Source: Isoptericola halalbus (GTDB lineage: Bacteria > Actinomycetota > Actinomycetes > Actinomycetales > Cellulomonadaceae). From it: 64,000 nt of DNA. The position numbers and the translations under genes are program-made. Where the stretch lies: positions 61,544 through 125,543 of the forward strand of contig VJZX01000004.1 of NCBI GenBank assembly GCA_009663185.1, read 5' to 3'. Position 1 is the stretch's first letter. Every line of letters starts with the position of its first letter. Under the pieces are notes generated by a model, which saw nothing but the letters and a program-made list of their open reading frames with translations, had not been told where the DNA came from and searched no databases. This document shows, in pieces, positions 55,335-63,920 of this stretch.

Positions 55335-55604
55335 ATGAACACGACAGAGCGTGAGGGCGATGCCTGGACGCCCCGAGTGATCCACCGGGCCTTCCACGTC
55401 GGCGACCCGGTGCGGGTCAGGGGCAGCCGTGACGTCGCGGAGCTCGCCGGGGCGACGGGCACCGTGCTCGAGATCGAGAGCCCGGCGACGCTCGGCGTCC
55501 GCCGGATCGGTGTCGACATCGCCGACCGCGGCCCCGTCCGTTTCCTCGCGGGCGAGCTCGAGCACGCCGACGAGGCGCCCGGGCCCTCGACCGCCGCAGG
55601 CTAG
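55335..55604 (+). CDS. Small KOW-like/beta-barrel protein
   Basis: 89 residues, predicted mostly beta: FHVGDPVRVRGSRDVAELAGATGTVLEI resembles the KOW or SH3-like turn (VxVxxG...GxxGxV) found in nucleic-acid or peptide-binding modules. GGAGG eight bases upstream supports the ATG at 55335. It ends 28 bp from the convergent guaA gene. Function unknown. Confidence 0.7.
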   Translation: MNTTEREGDAWTPRVIHRAFHVGDPVRVRGSRDVAELAGATGTVLEIESPATLGVRRIGVDIADRGPVRFLAGELEHADEAPGPSTAAG

Positions 55605-55632
55605 GTGCCGCCCTGCCCGCAGGCCGCGACGA

Positions 55633-57231
55633 TCACTCCCACTCGATGGTGCCCGGGGGCTTGCTCGTCACGTCGAGCACCACCCGGTTGACGTCGTTCA
55701 CCTCGTTTGTGATCCGGGTCGAGATCACGGACAGCACGTCGTAGGGCAGGCGCGTCCAGTCCGCGGTCATGGCGTCCTCGGACGACACGGGCCGCAGCAC
55801 GATCGGGTGACCGTACGTGCGGCCGTCGCCCTGGACGCCCACCGAGCGGACGTCGGCGAGCAGCACCACAGGGCACTGCCAGATGTCGCGGTCGAGGCCG
55901 GCCTTGGTCAGCTCCTCGCGCGCGATGGCGTCGGCCTTGCGCAGGATCTCGAGGCGCTCGCCCGTGACCTCGCCGACGATGCGGATCCCCAGGCCCGGGC
56001 CCGGGAACGGCTGGCGCCACACGATGGGCTCCGGCACGCCGAGCTCGAGACCGACGGCACGCACCTCGTCCTTGAACAGCGTGCGCAGCGGCTCGACGAG
56101 CTCGAACTGCAGGTCGTCGGGCAGGCCGCCCACGTTGTGGTGCGACTTGATGTTGGCCGCGCCCTCACCCCCGCCGGACTCGACGACGTCCGGGTAGAGC
56201 GTGCCCTGGACGAGGAACTTGACCTCCTCGCCGTGGGCGCCGGCGACGGCGACGACGTCGCGCGCGGCGTCCTCGAAGACGCGGATGAACTCGCGTCCGA
56301 TGATCTTGCGCTTGGTCTCGGGGTCGCTGTGCCCGGCGAGCGCGTCGAGGAACCGCTTGCGCTCGTCGCGCACGACGAGGTTGACGCCGGTCGCGGCGAC
56401 GAAGTCGCGCTCGACCTGCTCGACCTCGCCCTCGCGCAGCAGGCCGTGGTCGACGAAGACGCACGTGAGCTGGTCGCCGACGGCCTTCTGGACCAGCGCG
56501 GCCGCGACCGAGGAGTCGACGCCGCCCGACAGTCCGCAGATGACGCGCGCGTCGCCGACCTGCTTGCGGATGGCCTCGACCTGGTCGGCGATGACGTTGC
56601 CGGGGGTCCAGTCGGGTGCGAGCCCCGCACCGGTGTACAGGAAGTGCTCGAGCACGGTCTGGCCGTGCGCGGAGTGCTTCACCTCGGGGTGCCACTGCAC
56701 GCCGAACAGGCGACGCTCGGTGTCCTCGAACGCCGCGACGGGCGAACCGGCCGACGTCGCGAGCACCTCGAAGCCCTCGGGGGCGGCGTGCACGGCGTCG
56801 CCGTGGCTCATCCACGTCGTCTGGTGGTCCGGGGTGTCGGCGAGCAGGACGCCGGCCGAGCACACCTCGACCTCGGTGCCGCCGTACTCGCGCAGCCCGG
56901 TCTGGGCGACCTCGCCGCCGAGCGCCTTGGCCATCGCCTGGAAGCCGTAGCAGATGCCCATGACCGGCACGCCGGCGTCGAACAGCGCCGGGTCGACGAA
57001 CGGCGCCCCCGTGGCATAGACGGACGACGGGCCACCGGACAGGATGATCGCGGCCGGGTCCCTGGCGAGCATCTGCTCGACGGACCAGGTGTGCGGCACG
57101 ATCTCGGAGTAGACCTTGGCCTCGCGCACGCGTCGCGCGATGAGCTGGGCGTACTGCGCGCCGAAGTCGACGACGAGGACCGGGCGGGGCGTCGAGGCTG
57201 ACGAGGGGGTGGCGGTGGCGGCTGACGTCAC
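55633..57231 (-). CDS. guaA: GMP synthase (glutamine-hydrolysing)
   Basis: Converts XMP to GMP. 532 residues: N-terminal class I glutamine amidotransferase with catalytic Cys in [14 protein letters not shown] and His/Glu in [14 protein letters not shown] pyrophosphatase domain with [14 protein letters not shown]-terminal dimerisation domain ending [16 protein letters not shown] start at 57231. It lies 85 bp after the DUF3817 gene, its usual neighbour. Confidence 0.98.
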   Translation of the reverse strand: MTSAATATPSSASTPRPVLVVDFGAQYAQLIARRVREAKVYSEIVPHTWSVEQMLARDPAAIILSGGPSSVYATGAPFVDPALFDAGVPVMGICYGFQAMAKALGGEVAQTGLREYGGTEVEVCSAGVLLADTPDHQTTWMSHGDAVHAAPEGFEVLATSAGSPVAAFEDTERRLFGVQWHPEVKHSAHGQTVLEHFLYTGAGLAPDWTPGNVIADQVEAIRKQVGDARVICGLSGGVDSSVAAALVQKAVGDQLTCVFVDHGLLREGEVEQVERDFVAATGVNLVVRDERKRFLDALAGHSDPETKRKIIGREFIRVFEDAARDVVAVAGAHGEEVKFLVQGTLYPDVVESGGGEGAANIKSHHNVGGLPDDLQFELVEPLRTLFKDEVRAVGLELGVPEPIVWRQPFPGPGLGIRIVGEVTGERLEILRKADAIAREELTKAGLDRDIWQCPVVLLADVRSVGVQGDGRTYGHPIVLRPVSSEDAMTADWTRLPYDVLSVISTRITNEVNDVNRVVLDVTSKPPGTIEWE

Positions 57232-57316
57232 CCGTCAAGGATAGTCGCGGCCCGACGGCGGTCACGACGTCGCGTCGGTCACCTCGACGCCGCGGCCGGG
57301 CGGCCGAGGAGGTCGG

Positions 57317-57721
57317 TCAGCCGTGGACGGCGTACCGCTCGGCGAGGGCGCCCAGCTTGGCGTCGGCCTCCCGGTGGACCTTCTTCTCCAGGACGAACGA
57401 CATGACCGGGACCACGCCGGCGAAGACCATGGTCGCCAGTCGCCCGAAGCCCCAGCGCATCTTGGCCCACAGGTCGAGCACGGTGACGAGGTAGACGACG
57501 TAGATCCACCCGTGCGCGAACGGGACCCAGCCCATGTAGTCGACGACGACGTCGACCGGGACGACGTACTTGAAGAACAGCTCGACGCACAGGACCAGCA
57601 GCATCACGCCCGTGAGGATCGCCAGGAACCGGTAGCGGGACAGCGCGCCGCGGGCCTTGCGGATCGCTGTCGCGGCCTGGTCGGAGGTCGGCGTGGGGGC
57701 GGACTGCTGCGGGGACGTCAC
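57317..57721 (-). CDS. DUF3817 membrane protein
   Basis: 134 residues with three hydrophobic segments: FLAILTGVMLLVLCVELFFKY, then GWVPFAHGWIYVVYLVTVLDL and MVFAGVVPVMSFVLEKKV. The HGWIYVVYL stretch is the DUF3817 signature. The family sits next to guaA or related purine genes in many actinobacteria. Function unknown. GTG at 57721, divergent from the ABC exporter pair. Confidence 0.9.
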   Translation of the reverse strand: MTSPQQSAPTPTSDQAATAIRKARGALSRYRFLAILTGVMLLVLCVELFFKYVVPVDVVVDYMGWVPFAHGWIYVVYLVTVLDLWAKMRWGFGRLATMVFAGVVPVMSFVLEKKVHREADAKLGALAERYAVHG

Positions 57722-57781
57722 CCCAGCAATGTTAGGTGAGGAAAAACGAGTGCTCGGTGTCGGTGGCGCTGCCTACGCTGG

Positions 57782-59605
57782 ATGATCGTGCGACCCCTTC
57801 CCCTGCCCGACACGGGCAGCCCTCCGCTGACGTCCCCGGCACGCCTGCTGACCTGGCAGGTGTGGCGCCAGCGTGACGTGCTCGCGAAGTCGCTCCTCGT
57901 CGGCATCGTCACGATGCTCGCGTCGGCCGCGGCACCCCTGCTGCTGGGCCTGGCGATCGACGAAGGCCTCGCCCACGGGTTCGGACGCGAGCTGCTGGTC
58001 TGGTGCGGGCTCATGCTGCTCGCCGCCGCCGTCACCGTGGTCTCCGGCGTCTTCAGCCACATCTGGGACGTCGAGAACTGGCTGCGCGCCGCGTTCGCGT
58101 TCGCGCAGCTCGTCGGCGACAAGGCGTCGCGTGCGGGCCACGCCATCACGCGCCGCCTGCCCACGGGCGAGGTCGTCGCCGCGGTCGCCAACGACGCGCT
58201 GCGCGTCGGCGACATGTTCGCCATGGCAGGCCGCTTCACGGGCGGCGTGATCGCCTACGTCGTCGTCGCGGCCATCGTGCTGTCGCAGGACCTCACACTC
58301 GGCCTGGTGCTCACCTTCGGCATCCCCGTGGTCGGGGGCGTCCTGGCGCTGCTCGTCAAGCCGCTCCAGTCGCGTCAGGGCGCCCACCGCGAGGCCACGG
58401 GCCGCCTCACCGCGCTCGGCTCGGACACGGTGTCCGGCCTGCGGATCCTGCGCGGCATCGGTGGCGAGGACGTGTTCGCGGGCCGCTACGCGCGCCAGTC
58501 CCAGGAGGTCCGCCGCCAGGGTGTGCGCGTGGCGGTGCTGCAGTCGGTGCTCGACGGCCTGCAGGTGCTCCTGCCGGGCCTGCTCGTGGTGCTCGTGCTG
58601 TGGCTCGGCGCGCGTGCCGCCGTCGTGGGCGACATCACGAGCGGACAGCTCGTCGCCTACTACGGGTACGCGGCGTTCTTGTCGTGGCCCGTGCAGATGG
58701 CGACGCAGATGCTGCAGATGGTCATCCGGGCCGTGGTGTCCTCGCGCAAGATCATCGGCGTCCTGGAGGTCGCCGAGGCGACGCCGCAGGCCACCTCGCC
58801 CCAGAACCTGCCCCCGGAGGGCTCGGAGCTCGTCGACGAGTCGAGCGGCCTCGTGCTGCGCCCGGGCCGTGTCGTCGGCCTGGTCTCTCCCGAGCCGGAC
58901 GCGTCGGCGCGCGTCGCCGTGCGCCTGGGCCGGTTCGACGACGAGGCCGAGACCGGCACGCCCGTCCGCCTGGGCGGGGTGCTGCTCGCGGAGCTCGACA
59001 AGGAGACGCTGCGTCACCGCGTCGTCGTCTCGGAGGCCACTCCGCACCTCTTCTCGGGCATCCTCGGCGAGGAGCTCGACGCCCGTGGTCGCGCGACCGA
59101 GGCCGACCTCCTGGGCGCGCTGTTCGCGGCCGACGCGCACGACGTCCTCGACAGCGTGCCGGGCGGCCTCACGGGCGAGCTTCCCGAGAAGGGCCGGTCG
59201 CTGTCGGGAGGTCAGCGCCAGCGCGTCGCGCTCGCGCGGGCCCTGCTCACCGAGCCCGAGATCCTCGTCCTCGTCGAGCCGACGAGCGCGGTCGACGCGC
59301 ACACCGAGGCGCGCATCGCCGAGCGCGTCGCCACCGTGCGGCGCGGGCGGACGACCCTCGTCGTCACGGCGAGCCCGCTCGTGCTCGACCACCTCGACGA
59401 GGTCGTGCTGCTCGACGACGGCGCGCGCGTCGCGGCGTCGGGGACGCACGCCGAGCTCCTCGAGCGCGGCGACGACGTCGGCGCCCGCTACCGCGCCGTC
59501 GTCGGGCGCAGCATGGCCGAGGACGGCAGCGACGACACGGCAGACGACACGGCAGACGACACCACGGACGACATCACCGACGAGCTGGAAGGAGCCGCGC
59601 GATGA
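57782..59605 (+). CDS. ABC exporter half, NBD lacking Walker A (subunit A)
   Basis: 607 residues: six membrane segments, then an NBD that keeps a perfect signature LSGGQRQRVALARALL (about 474) but lacks the phosphate loop. Where GxxGxGKST is expected (about 366) it reads SPEPDASARVAVRLG. Walker B is altered (ILVLVEPTSAVD) and the switch His is Ser (VVTASPLVLDHLDEV). Alone it cannot hydrolyse ATP; with subunit B it would supply the signature half of the single working site. The C-terminus is acidic and repetitive (DDTADDTADDTT), from a 12-bp tandem repeat. ATGA overlap with subunit B. Substrate unknown. Confidence 0.92.
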   Translation: MIVRPLPLPDTGSPPLTSPARLLTWQVWRQRDVLAKSLLVGIVTMLASAAAPLLLGLAIDEGLAHGFGRELLVWCGLMLLAAAVTVVSGVFSHIWDVENWLRAAFAFAQLVGDKASRAGHAITRRLPTGEVVAAVANDALRVGDMFAMAGRFTGGVIAYVVVAAIVLSQDLTLGLVLTFGIPVVGGVLALLVKPLQSRQGAHREATGRLTALGSDTVSGLRILRGIGGEDVFAGRYARQSQEVRRQGVRVAVLQSVLDGLQVLLPGLLVVLVLWLGARAAVVGDITSGQLVAYYGYAAFLSWPVQMATQMLQMVIRAVVSSRKIIGVLEVAEATPQATSPQNLPPEGSELVDESSGLVLRPGRVVGLVSPEPDASARVAVRLGRFDDEAETGTPVRLGGVLLAELDKETLRHRVVVSEATPHLFSGILGEELDARGRATEADLLGALFAADAHDVLDSVPGGLTGELPEKGRSLSGGQRQRVALARALLTEPEILVLVEPTSAVDAHTEARIAERVATVRRGRTTLVVTASPLVLDHLDEVVLLDDGARVAASGTHAELLERGDDVGARYRAVVGRSMAEDGSDDTADDTADDTTDDITDELEGAAR

Positions 59606-61371
59606 GCACCACCGCAGCGCCGCCCGCAGCGGGCGCGAACCTGCTGCCTATCGCGGACCGCGCCGAGGTCAACCGCACGGTGCGCCGGCTGTTCCGCCGC
59701 CACCGTCGCGCGCTCGGCGCGATCGCGGGTCTGCACACGGTCGCCGCCGTGGCGGGCCTCGCGGGCCCCTTCCTGCTCGGGCGGATCATCGACGAGGTCG
59801 CAACGGGCACCACGCTGGGCTATGTCAACACGCTCGCGCTCGTGCTGGTCGGGGCGGTCGTCGCGCAGGCCGTCGTCACGAGGTTCGCGCAGAAGGTCTC
59901 GATGGTGTTCGGCGAAGAGGTGTTCGCCGAGCTCCGCGAGGAGTTCATGAACGCGGTGACCAGGCTGCCGCTGTCCGTGGTCGAGAAGGCCGGGACGGGC
60001 GACCTCGTCGCGCGGACGACGAACGACGTCAACAAGCTCCAGCACGCGGTGCGGTTCGGTGTGCCGCGCGTGCTGGTGTGCATCGTGACGATCCTGCTGA
60101 CGGTCGTCGCGTCGCTCCTGACCGACCCGCTCGTCGCGATCGGCCTGCTGTCGGGCGTGCCGCTCATCTGGGTCGCGACACGGTGGTACCTCAAGCGCGC
60201 AACGCCGGGCTACCTGCGCGAGTCGGCCGCGTACGCGACGGTCAACGGCACCATCACCGAGGCCGTCGAGGGCGCGCGCACGACCGACGCGCTGCACCTC
60301 GGTGCCAAGGTCCGCGGTCGCCTGCGCCGCGACCTCAGCGAGACGTTCGAGGCCGAGAAGTACACGCTCGCCCTGCGGCTGCGGCTCATCCCGTCGCTCG
60401 ACGCCGCAGTATGGTGCGCGCCCATCGTCATCGTGCTGTGGGGCGGATGGCTCGTGTCGCAGGAGCTGACGACGGTCGGCACGGTCGCGACGATCGCGCT
60501 CTACGCGCACCAGCTCGGCGGGCCGGTGTTCGACCTCGTGTTCTGGCTCGACGAGCTCCAGGTCGCCGCTGTCGCGCTCGCGCGTGTCGTCGGCGTCGGG
60601 CTCGTCGGTCCCGACCGACAGGCGGGCACGGACGTGCCGGCGTCGGACGAGGTGCGCGGGCACGCCGTGCGCTACGCGTACCGCGAAGGTCACGACGTGC
60701 TGCACGGCATCGACCTCGACCTGCGCCCCGGCGAGCGGCTCGCCGTCGTCGGGCCGTCGGGTGCGGGCAAGTCGACGCTCGGCCGCATGCTGGCGGGCAT
60801 CCACCCGCCCACGGGCGGCTCGGTCACGGTGGGCGGCGTGCCGCTCGTCGAGCTGCCGCTCGAGGACCTGCGCCAGCACGTCGCTCTCGTGACACAGGAG
60901 CACCACGTGTTCGTGGGCACGCTGGCCGAGAACCTACGGCTCGCGGACACCTCGGCATCGGACGAGGCGCTGTGGGGGGCGCTCGGCGCCGTCGACGCCC
61001 GGGAGTGGGCATCGGCGCTGCCGGACGGGCTCGAGACCGAGGTCGGATCGGGCGGGCACGCACTCACCCCGGCCCAGGCTCAGCAGATCGCGCTCGCACG
61101 GCTCGTGCTGCTCGACCCGCACACGCTCGTGCTCGACGAGGCGACGTCCCTGCTCGACCCGCGTGCCGCGCGGCACCTCGAGCGGTCGCTCAACGCGGTG
61201 CTCACAGGCCGCACGGTCGTGGCGATCGCGCACCGGCTGCACACCGCGCACGACGCCGACCGCGTCGCCGTCGTCGACGGCGGGCTGATCACCGAGATCG
61301 GGCCGCACGACGAGCTCGTGGCGGCGGACGGGGACTATGCGCGGCTGTGGCACAGCTGGCAGCACGAGTAG
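59602..61371 (+). CDS. ABC exporter half with intact Walker motifs (subunit B)
   Basis: 589 residues: six membrane segments and an NBD with intact Walker A (GPSGAGKST, about 383), Walker B (TLVLDEATSLLD, about 509) and switch His (AIAHRLHT, about 542), but a degenerate signature LTPAQAQQIALARL in place of LSGGQ. It is the exact complement of subunit A, so the heterodimer should have one competent ATP site (B Walker motifs with A signature) and one site lacking Walker A. The ATG at 59602 overlaps subunit A's stop and has GGAGC upstream. Confidence 0.93.
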   Translation: MSTTAAPPAAGANLLPIADRAEVNRTVRRLFRRHRRALGAIAGLHTVAAVAGLAGPFLLGRIIDEVATGTTLGYVNTLALVLVGAVVAQAVVTRFAQKVSMVFGEEVFAELREEFMNAVTRLPLSVVEKAGTGDLVARTTNDVNKLQHAVRFGVPRVLVCIVTILLTVVASLLTDPLVAIGLLSGVPLIWVATRWYLKRATPGYLRESAAYATVNGTITEAVEGARTTDALHLGAKVRGRLRRDLSETFEAEKYTLALRLRLIPSLDAAVWCAPIVIVLWGGWLVSQELTTVGTVATIALYAHQLGGPVFDLVFWLDELQVAAVALARVVGVGLVGPDRQAGTDVPASDEVRGHAVRYAYREGHDVLHGIDLDLRPGERLAVVGPSGAGKSTLGRMLAGIHPPTGGSVTVGGVPLVELPLEDLRQHVALVTQEHHVFVGTLAENLRLADTSASDEALWGALGAVDAREWASALPDGLETEVGSGGHALTPAQAQQIALARLVLLDPHTLVLDEATSLLDPRAARHLERSLNAVLTGRTVVAIAHRLHTAHDADRVAVVDGGLITEIGPHDELVAADGDYARLWHSWQHE

Positions 61372-61379
61372 TCGCTTCC

Positions 61380-61467
61380 GGTGGGGTCTGGCGGGTAGCT
61401 GCTCGCTCGAATGAATCGCTCGCAGGCTCGCTCTGCTCTCGCGAACAGCTACCCGCCAGACCCCACC
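61380..61467. terminator. Perfect 22-bp stem hairpin after the ABC exporter pair
   Basis: Arms 61380-61401 (starting GGTGGGGTCTGGCGGG) and 61446-61467 are exact complements, with a 44-base loop that contains TCGCAGGCTCGCTC. It starts eight bases after the exporter stop and lies before the MoeZ-like gene, so it can end the exporter transcript. The loop sequence recurs inside pcrA (39827-39840). Confidence 0.6.
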
Positions 61468-61516
61468 TCGTCGGACACCTCGCTGTGCGCGCGTCGTCGC
61501 GGCCTATCCTCGTCGG

Positions 61517-62746
61517 GTGACCCGGACGACCGCCGACTCGCCCCAGCTGCCGCCGCTCGTCGAGCCCGGGCCGGAGCTCGGGCCCGACGAGCTGGTTCGG
61601 TATGCACGGCACGTGTCGCTGCCGGGCGTCGGTGTGGTGGGCCAGCGGAGGCTGGCGGCGGCGCGGGTGCTCGTGGTCGGGGCCGGGGGCCTCGGCAGCC
61701 CAGCGTTGCTCTACCTGGCCGCGGCCGGCGTCGGGGTGGTCGGCATCGTGGACGACGACGTCGTCGACAGGTCCAACCTGCAGCGCCAGGTCCTGCACGG
61801 CACCCGCGACGTCGGTACGCCCAAGACCGCATCGGCCGCGGCGGCACTCGCCGACCTCAACCCGCACGTGCGCGTCGTCGAGCACCGCGAGCGCCTGACG
61901 TCCGGCAACGCGCTCGACGTCCTGGCCGGCTATGACGTCGTGCTCGACGGCTCGGACAACTTCGCCACCCGCTACCTCGTTTCGGACGCGGCCGAGCTCG
62001 CCGGGGTCCCGGTCGTGTGGGGAGGGATCTACCGCTTCCAGGGCCAGGTCTCGACCTTCTGGGCCGCTCCGCCCGCGGACGTCGAGGGCGTGACCTACCG
62101 TGACGTGTTCCCCGAGCCGCCGCCGCCCGCGCTCGCACCCGACTGCGCCACGGGCGGCGTCCTCGGCGCGCTGTGCGGCACGATCGGGTCGGTCATGGCG
62201 ACCGAAGCGGTCAAGCTGATCACCGGCGCGGGCCGTACGCTGCTCGGGCGTCTGGCCGTGTACGACGCGCTCGAGCTCACCTGGCACCACCTCACGGTGC
62301 GCCGGGACCCGACGCGCTCCCCCGTCACGCAGCTCGCCGACGACGCCGCGTACGCGACGTTCTGCGGCATCACCCTTACGAGCGGCGCGCCGGCGTCGAC
62401 CACCACACCGCGCGAGCTCGCCGATCTGCGCGCCGCGGCGGGCGCGGGCCAGGCACCCGCGCCGTTCGTGCTCGACGTGCGCGAGCCATGGGAGCTAGCG
62501 GTCGCCGGCCTCGACGGCGCGCACGTCGTCCCCTCGGGCGCGTTCCTCGGCCCAGGGCGCACCGATGCCGTCGCCGACGTCGCGCGGCGAGCGTCCGGCC
62601 GGCCGGTCCACGTGCTGTGCAAGGCTGGGCCGCGCGCCGCCCGCGTCGCGGCAGTCCTGCGCGACGACGGCCTCGACGCCCGCGAGGTAGCAGGCGGCAT
62701 CGCGGCATGGTCCCGCGACGTCGACCCCTCGGTCCCCATGTACTGA
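61517..62746 (+). CDS. MoeZ-like E1/rhodanese protein without the usual zinc cysteines
   Basis: 409 residues: ThiF/MoeB adenylation domain (LVVGAGGLGSPALLYLAAAG, DRSNLQRQVLH, catalytic Cys in APDCATGGVLGALCGTIGS) and C-terminal rhodanese domain with active-site loop CKAGPRA. MoeZ proteins adenylate and sulfurate MoaD/CysO/ThiS-type sulfur carriers. The two CxxC zinc pairs of the family are missing: CYRC before FPEPPPP is here TYRD, and the second pair after RRDPT is RSPV. GTG at 61517 is used; the ribosome site is weak. No sulfur-carrier gene is adjacent. Confidence 0.88.
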   Translation: MTRTTADSPQLPPLVEPGPELGPDELVRYARHVSLPGVGVVGQRRLAAARVLVVGAGGLGSPALLYLAAAGVGVVGIVDDDVVDRSNLQRQVLHGTRDVGTPKTASAAAALADLNPHVRVVEHRERLTSGNALDVLAGYDVVLDGSDNFATRYLVSDAAELAGVPVVWGGIYRFQGQVSTFWAAPPADVEGVTYRDVFPEPPPPALAPDCATGGVLGALCGTIGSVMATEAVKLITGAGRTLLGRLAVYDALELTWHHLTVRRDPTRSPVTQLADDAAYATFCGITLTSGAPASTTTPRELADLRAAAGAGQAPAPFVLDVREPWELAVAGLDGAHVVPSGAFLGPGRTDAVADVARRASGRPVHVLCKAGPRAARVAAVLRDDGLDAREVAGGIAAWSRDVDPSVPMY

Positions 62747-62750
62747 CCTG

Positions 62751-62815
62751 GCAACGAGCGTGCTCGAACTTTCGTCATAGCCACGGTTTGGGGACAAAAC
62801 CAGCACGCTCGATGC
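62751..62815. repeat. Dispersed palindromic repeat, copy C (degenerate)
   Basis: 65 bp. Outer arms GCAACGAGCGTGCT (62751-62764) and CAGCACGCTCGATGC (62801-62815) pair with one mismatch; the centre is no longer symmetric. It begins five bases after the MoeZ-like stop and overlaps the last dozen codons of the convergent AbiEi-like gene. Confidence 0.75.
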
Positions 62816-63794
62816 AGTACGTGACGTCGTCGGGCAGGGGTCGCGGAGTCCACGCGGCGGCCGTCAGGACGCGGCGGACCTCGGCGGCCGCCGTGCCGTC
62901 GCGCGCCTCCGTGCCGCTGAACCGGCGCAGCACCGTGCTCACGGTGTCGATCCGGTTCTGCCGGCGCCGGTCGCCGAGCAGCGCTTCGGGCCGGCTGTGC
63001 ACCTCGTGGCCGTCGATCTCGACGAGCAGCACGCCGCCGCGCGGCAACGCCCATGCCAGGTCCACACGTGCGAGCCGCTCGCCGCGCCGGTTCACGATCC
63101 ACAGCTGGAGCGCGTCCGGCGGGCAGCCGCGGTCTGCGCAGGCGACGCGCGCCCACGACTCGGCCGGCGACTCTGCCCGCGGGTCGGAATCGTCCCACCA
63201 CGCCCAGCTGCGCCGTGTCCCGCGTCGACCGGTCGTCGCGTTCTGCGCACGGGCCACGTCGTCGGCGGTCAGCAGACCCTGGTGGCGCGCCGAGTCGATC
63301 ATCGCGACCGCGTCGAACCGGCCGAGCGCCGGCACCGCGAGCGCGAACGCGTCCACGACCGGCGCGCAGAGGACCCCGTCGACCGTCTCGGGCTCGGGCA
63401 CCAAGAGCCTCCGTACGCGTACCGGTCCGCCCCCGCGGCGCGGCTGGGCCTTGGTGGCCGCGACCTCGGGTGCAAACTCGATCGGAGCGCCTTGGACCCC
63501 GTGCAGCACCAGCGCGCTGACGCCGACGGCCGCGGCCCCCGGGTGCGCGAAGGGCCCGAGCAGCGCGGTTCGGCGTCGCCTGTGGTCGTAGGCGGCCGAC
63601 GTCGTCTGTGGCCGGACCGTACCGGTGTCGTAGACGCCGTGTGCCACGCGTTCCCAGTCCTTGCGCTCGGCCAGTCCCGTCACCTGCCGGGCGGTCATGC
63701 CGTGCTCGAGGCTTTGACGCATCGTGATCAGGCCCTCCTGCCGACGGGCGGCGCGCAGGACCGCGGGCGGGACGGGTCGGGCGCGTCGGGGCAC
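62775..63794 (-). CDS. AbiEi-like / PD-(D/E)XK-like protein
   Basis: 339 residues. The N-terminal region (about 1-60, including GLITMRQSLEHGMTARQVTGLA) resembles the winged-helix domain of AbiEi-family type IV antitoxins. The C-terminal region has VDLAWALPRGGVLLVEIDGHEVHS, which looks like a DUF559/PD-(D/E)XK nuclease core (Asp, then Glu-x-Asp). No toxin or restriction partner is adjacent. The last residues are encoded within palindromic repeat copy C. GTG at 63794. Confidence 0.75.
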   Translation of the reverse strand: MPRRARPVPPAVLRAARRQEGLITMRQSLEHGMTARQVTGLAERKDWERVAHGVYDTGTVRPQTTSAAYDHRRRRTALLGPFAHPGAAAVGVSALVLHGVQGAPIEFAPEVAATKAQPRRGGGPVRVRRLLVPEPETVDGVLCAPVVDAFALAVPALGRFDAVAMIDSARHQGLLTADDVARAQNATTGRRGTRRSWAWWDDSDPRAESPAESWARVACADRGCPPDALQLWIVNRRGERLARVDLAWALPRGGVLLVEIDGHEVHSRPEALLGDRRRQNRIDTVSTVLRRFSGTEARDGTAAAEVRRVLTAAAWTPRPLPDDVTYCIERAGFVPKPWL

Positions 63795-63848
63795 GCCGCC
63801 AGGAGACCAGAGCTGCGACTCACCCCGCCGTCGTCATCCACAGGCATT

Positions 63849-63911
63849 CAACGTGCGTGCTTGTTCTTCCCTCAAACGACCGGTTTGAGGGAAGAACAAG
63901 CACGCACGTTG
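63849..63911. repeat. Dispersed palindromic repeat, copy D (perfect)
   Basis: 63 bp with exact 29-bp arms (63849-63877 and 63883-63911) and a 5-base loop. The arm begins CAACGTGCGTGCTTGTTC and ends in CCTCAAAC; the tip matches the TCAAACCGG core of the other copies. It lies between two leftward genes, 10 bases from the partial gene's stop. Confidence 0.9.
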
Positions 63912-63920
63912 CCCAAACCC

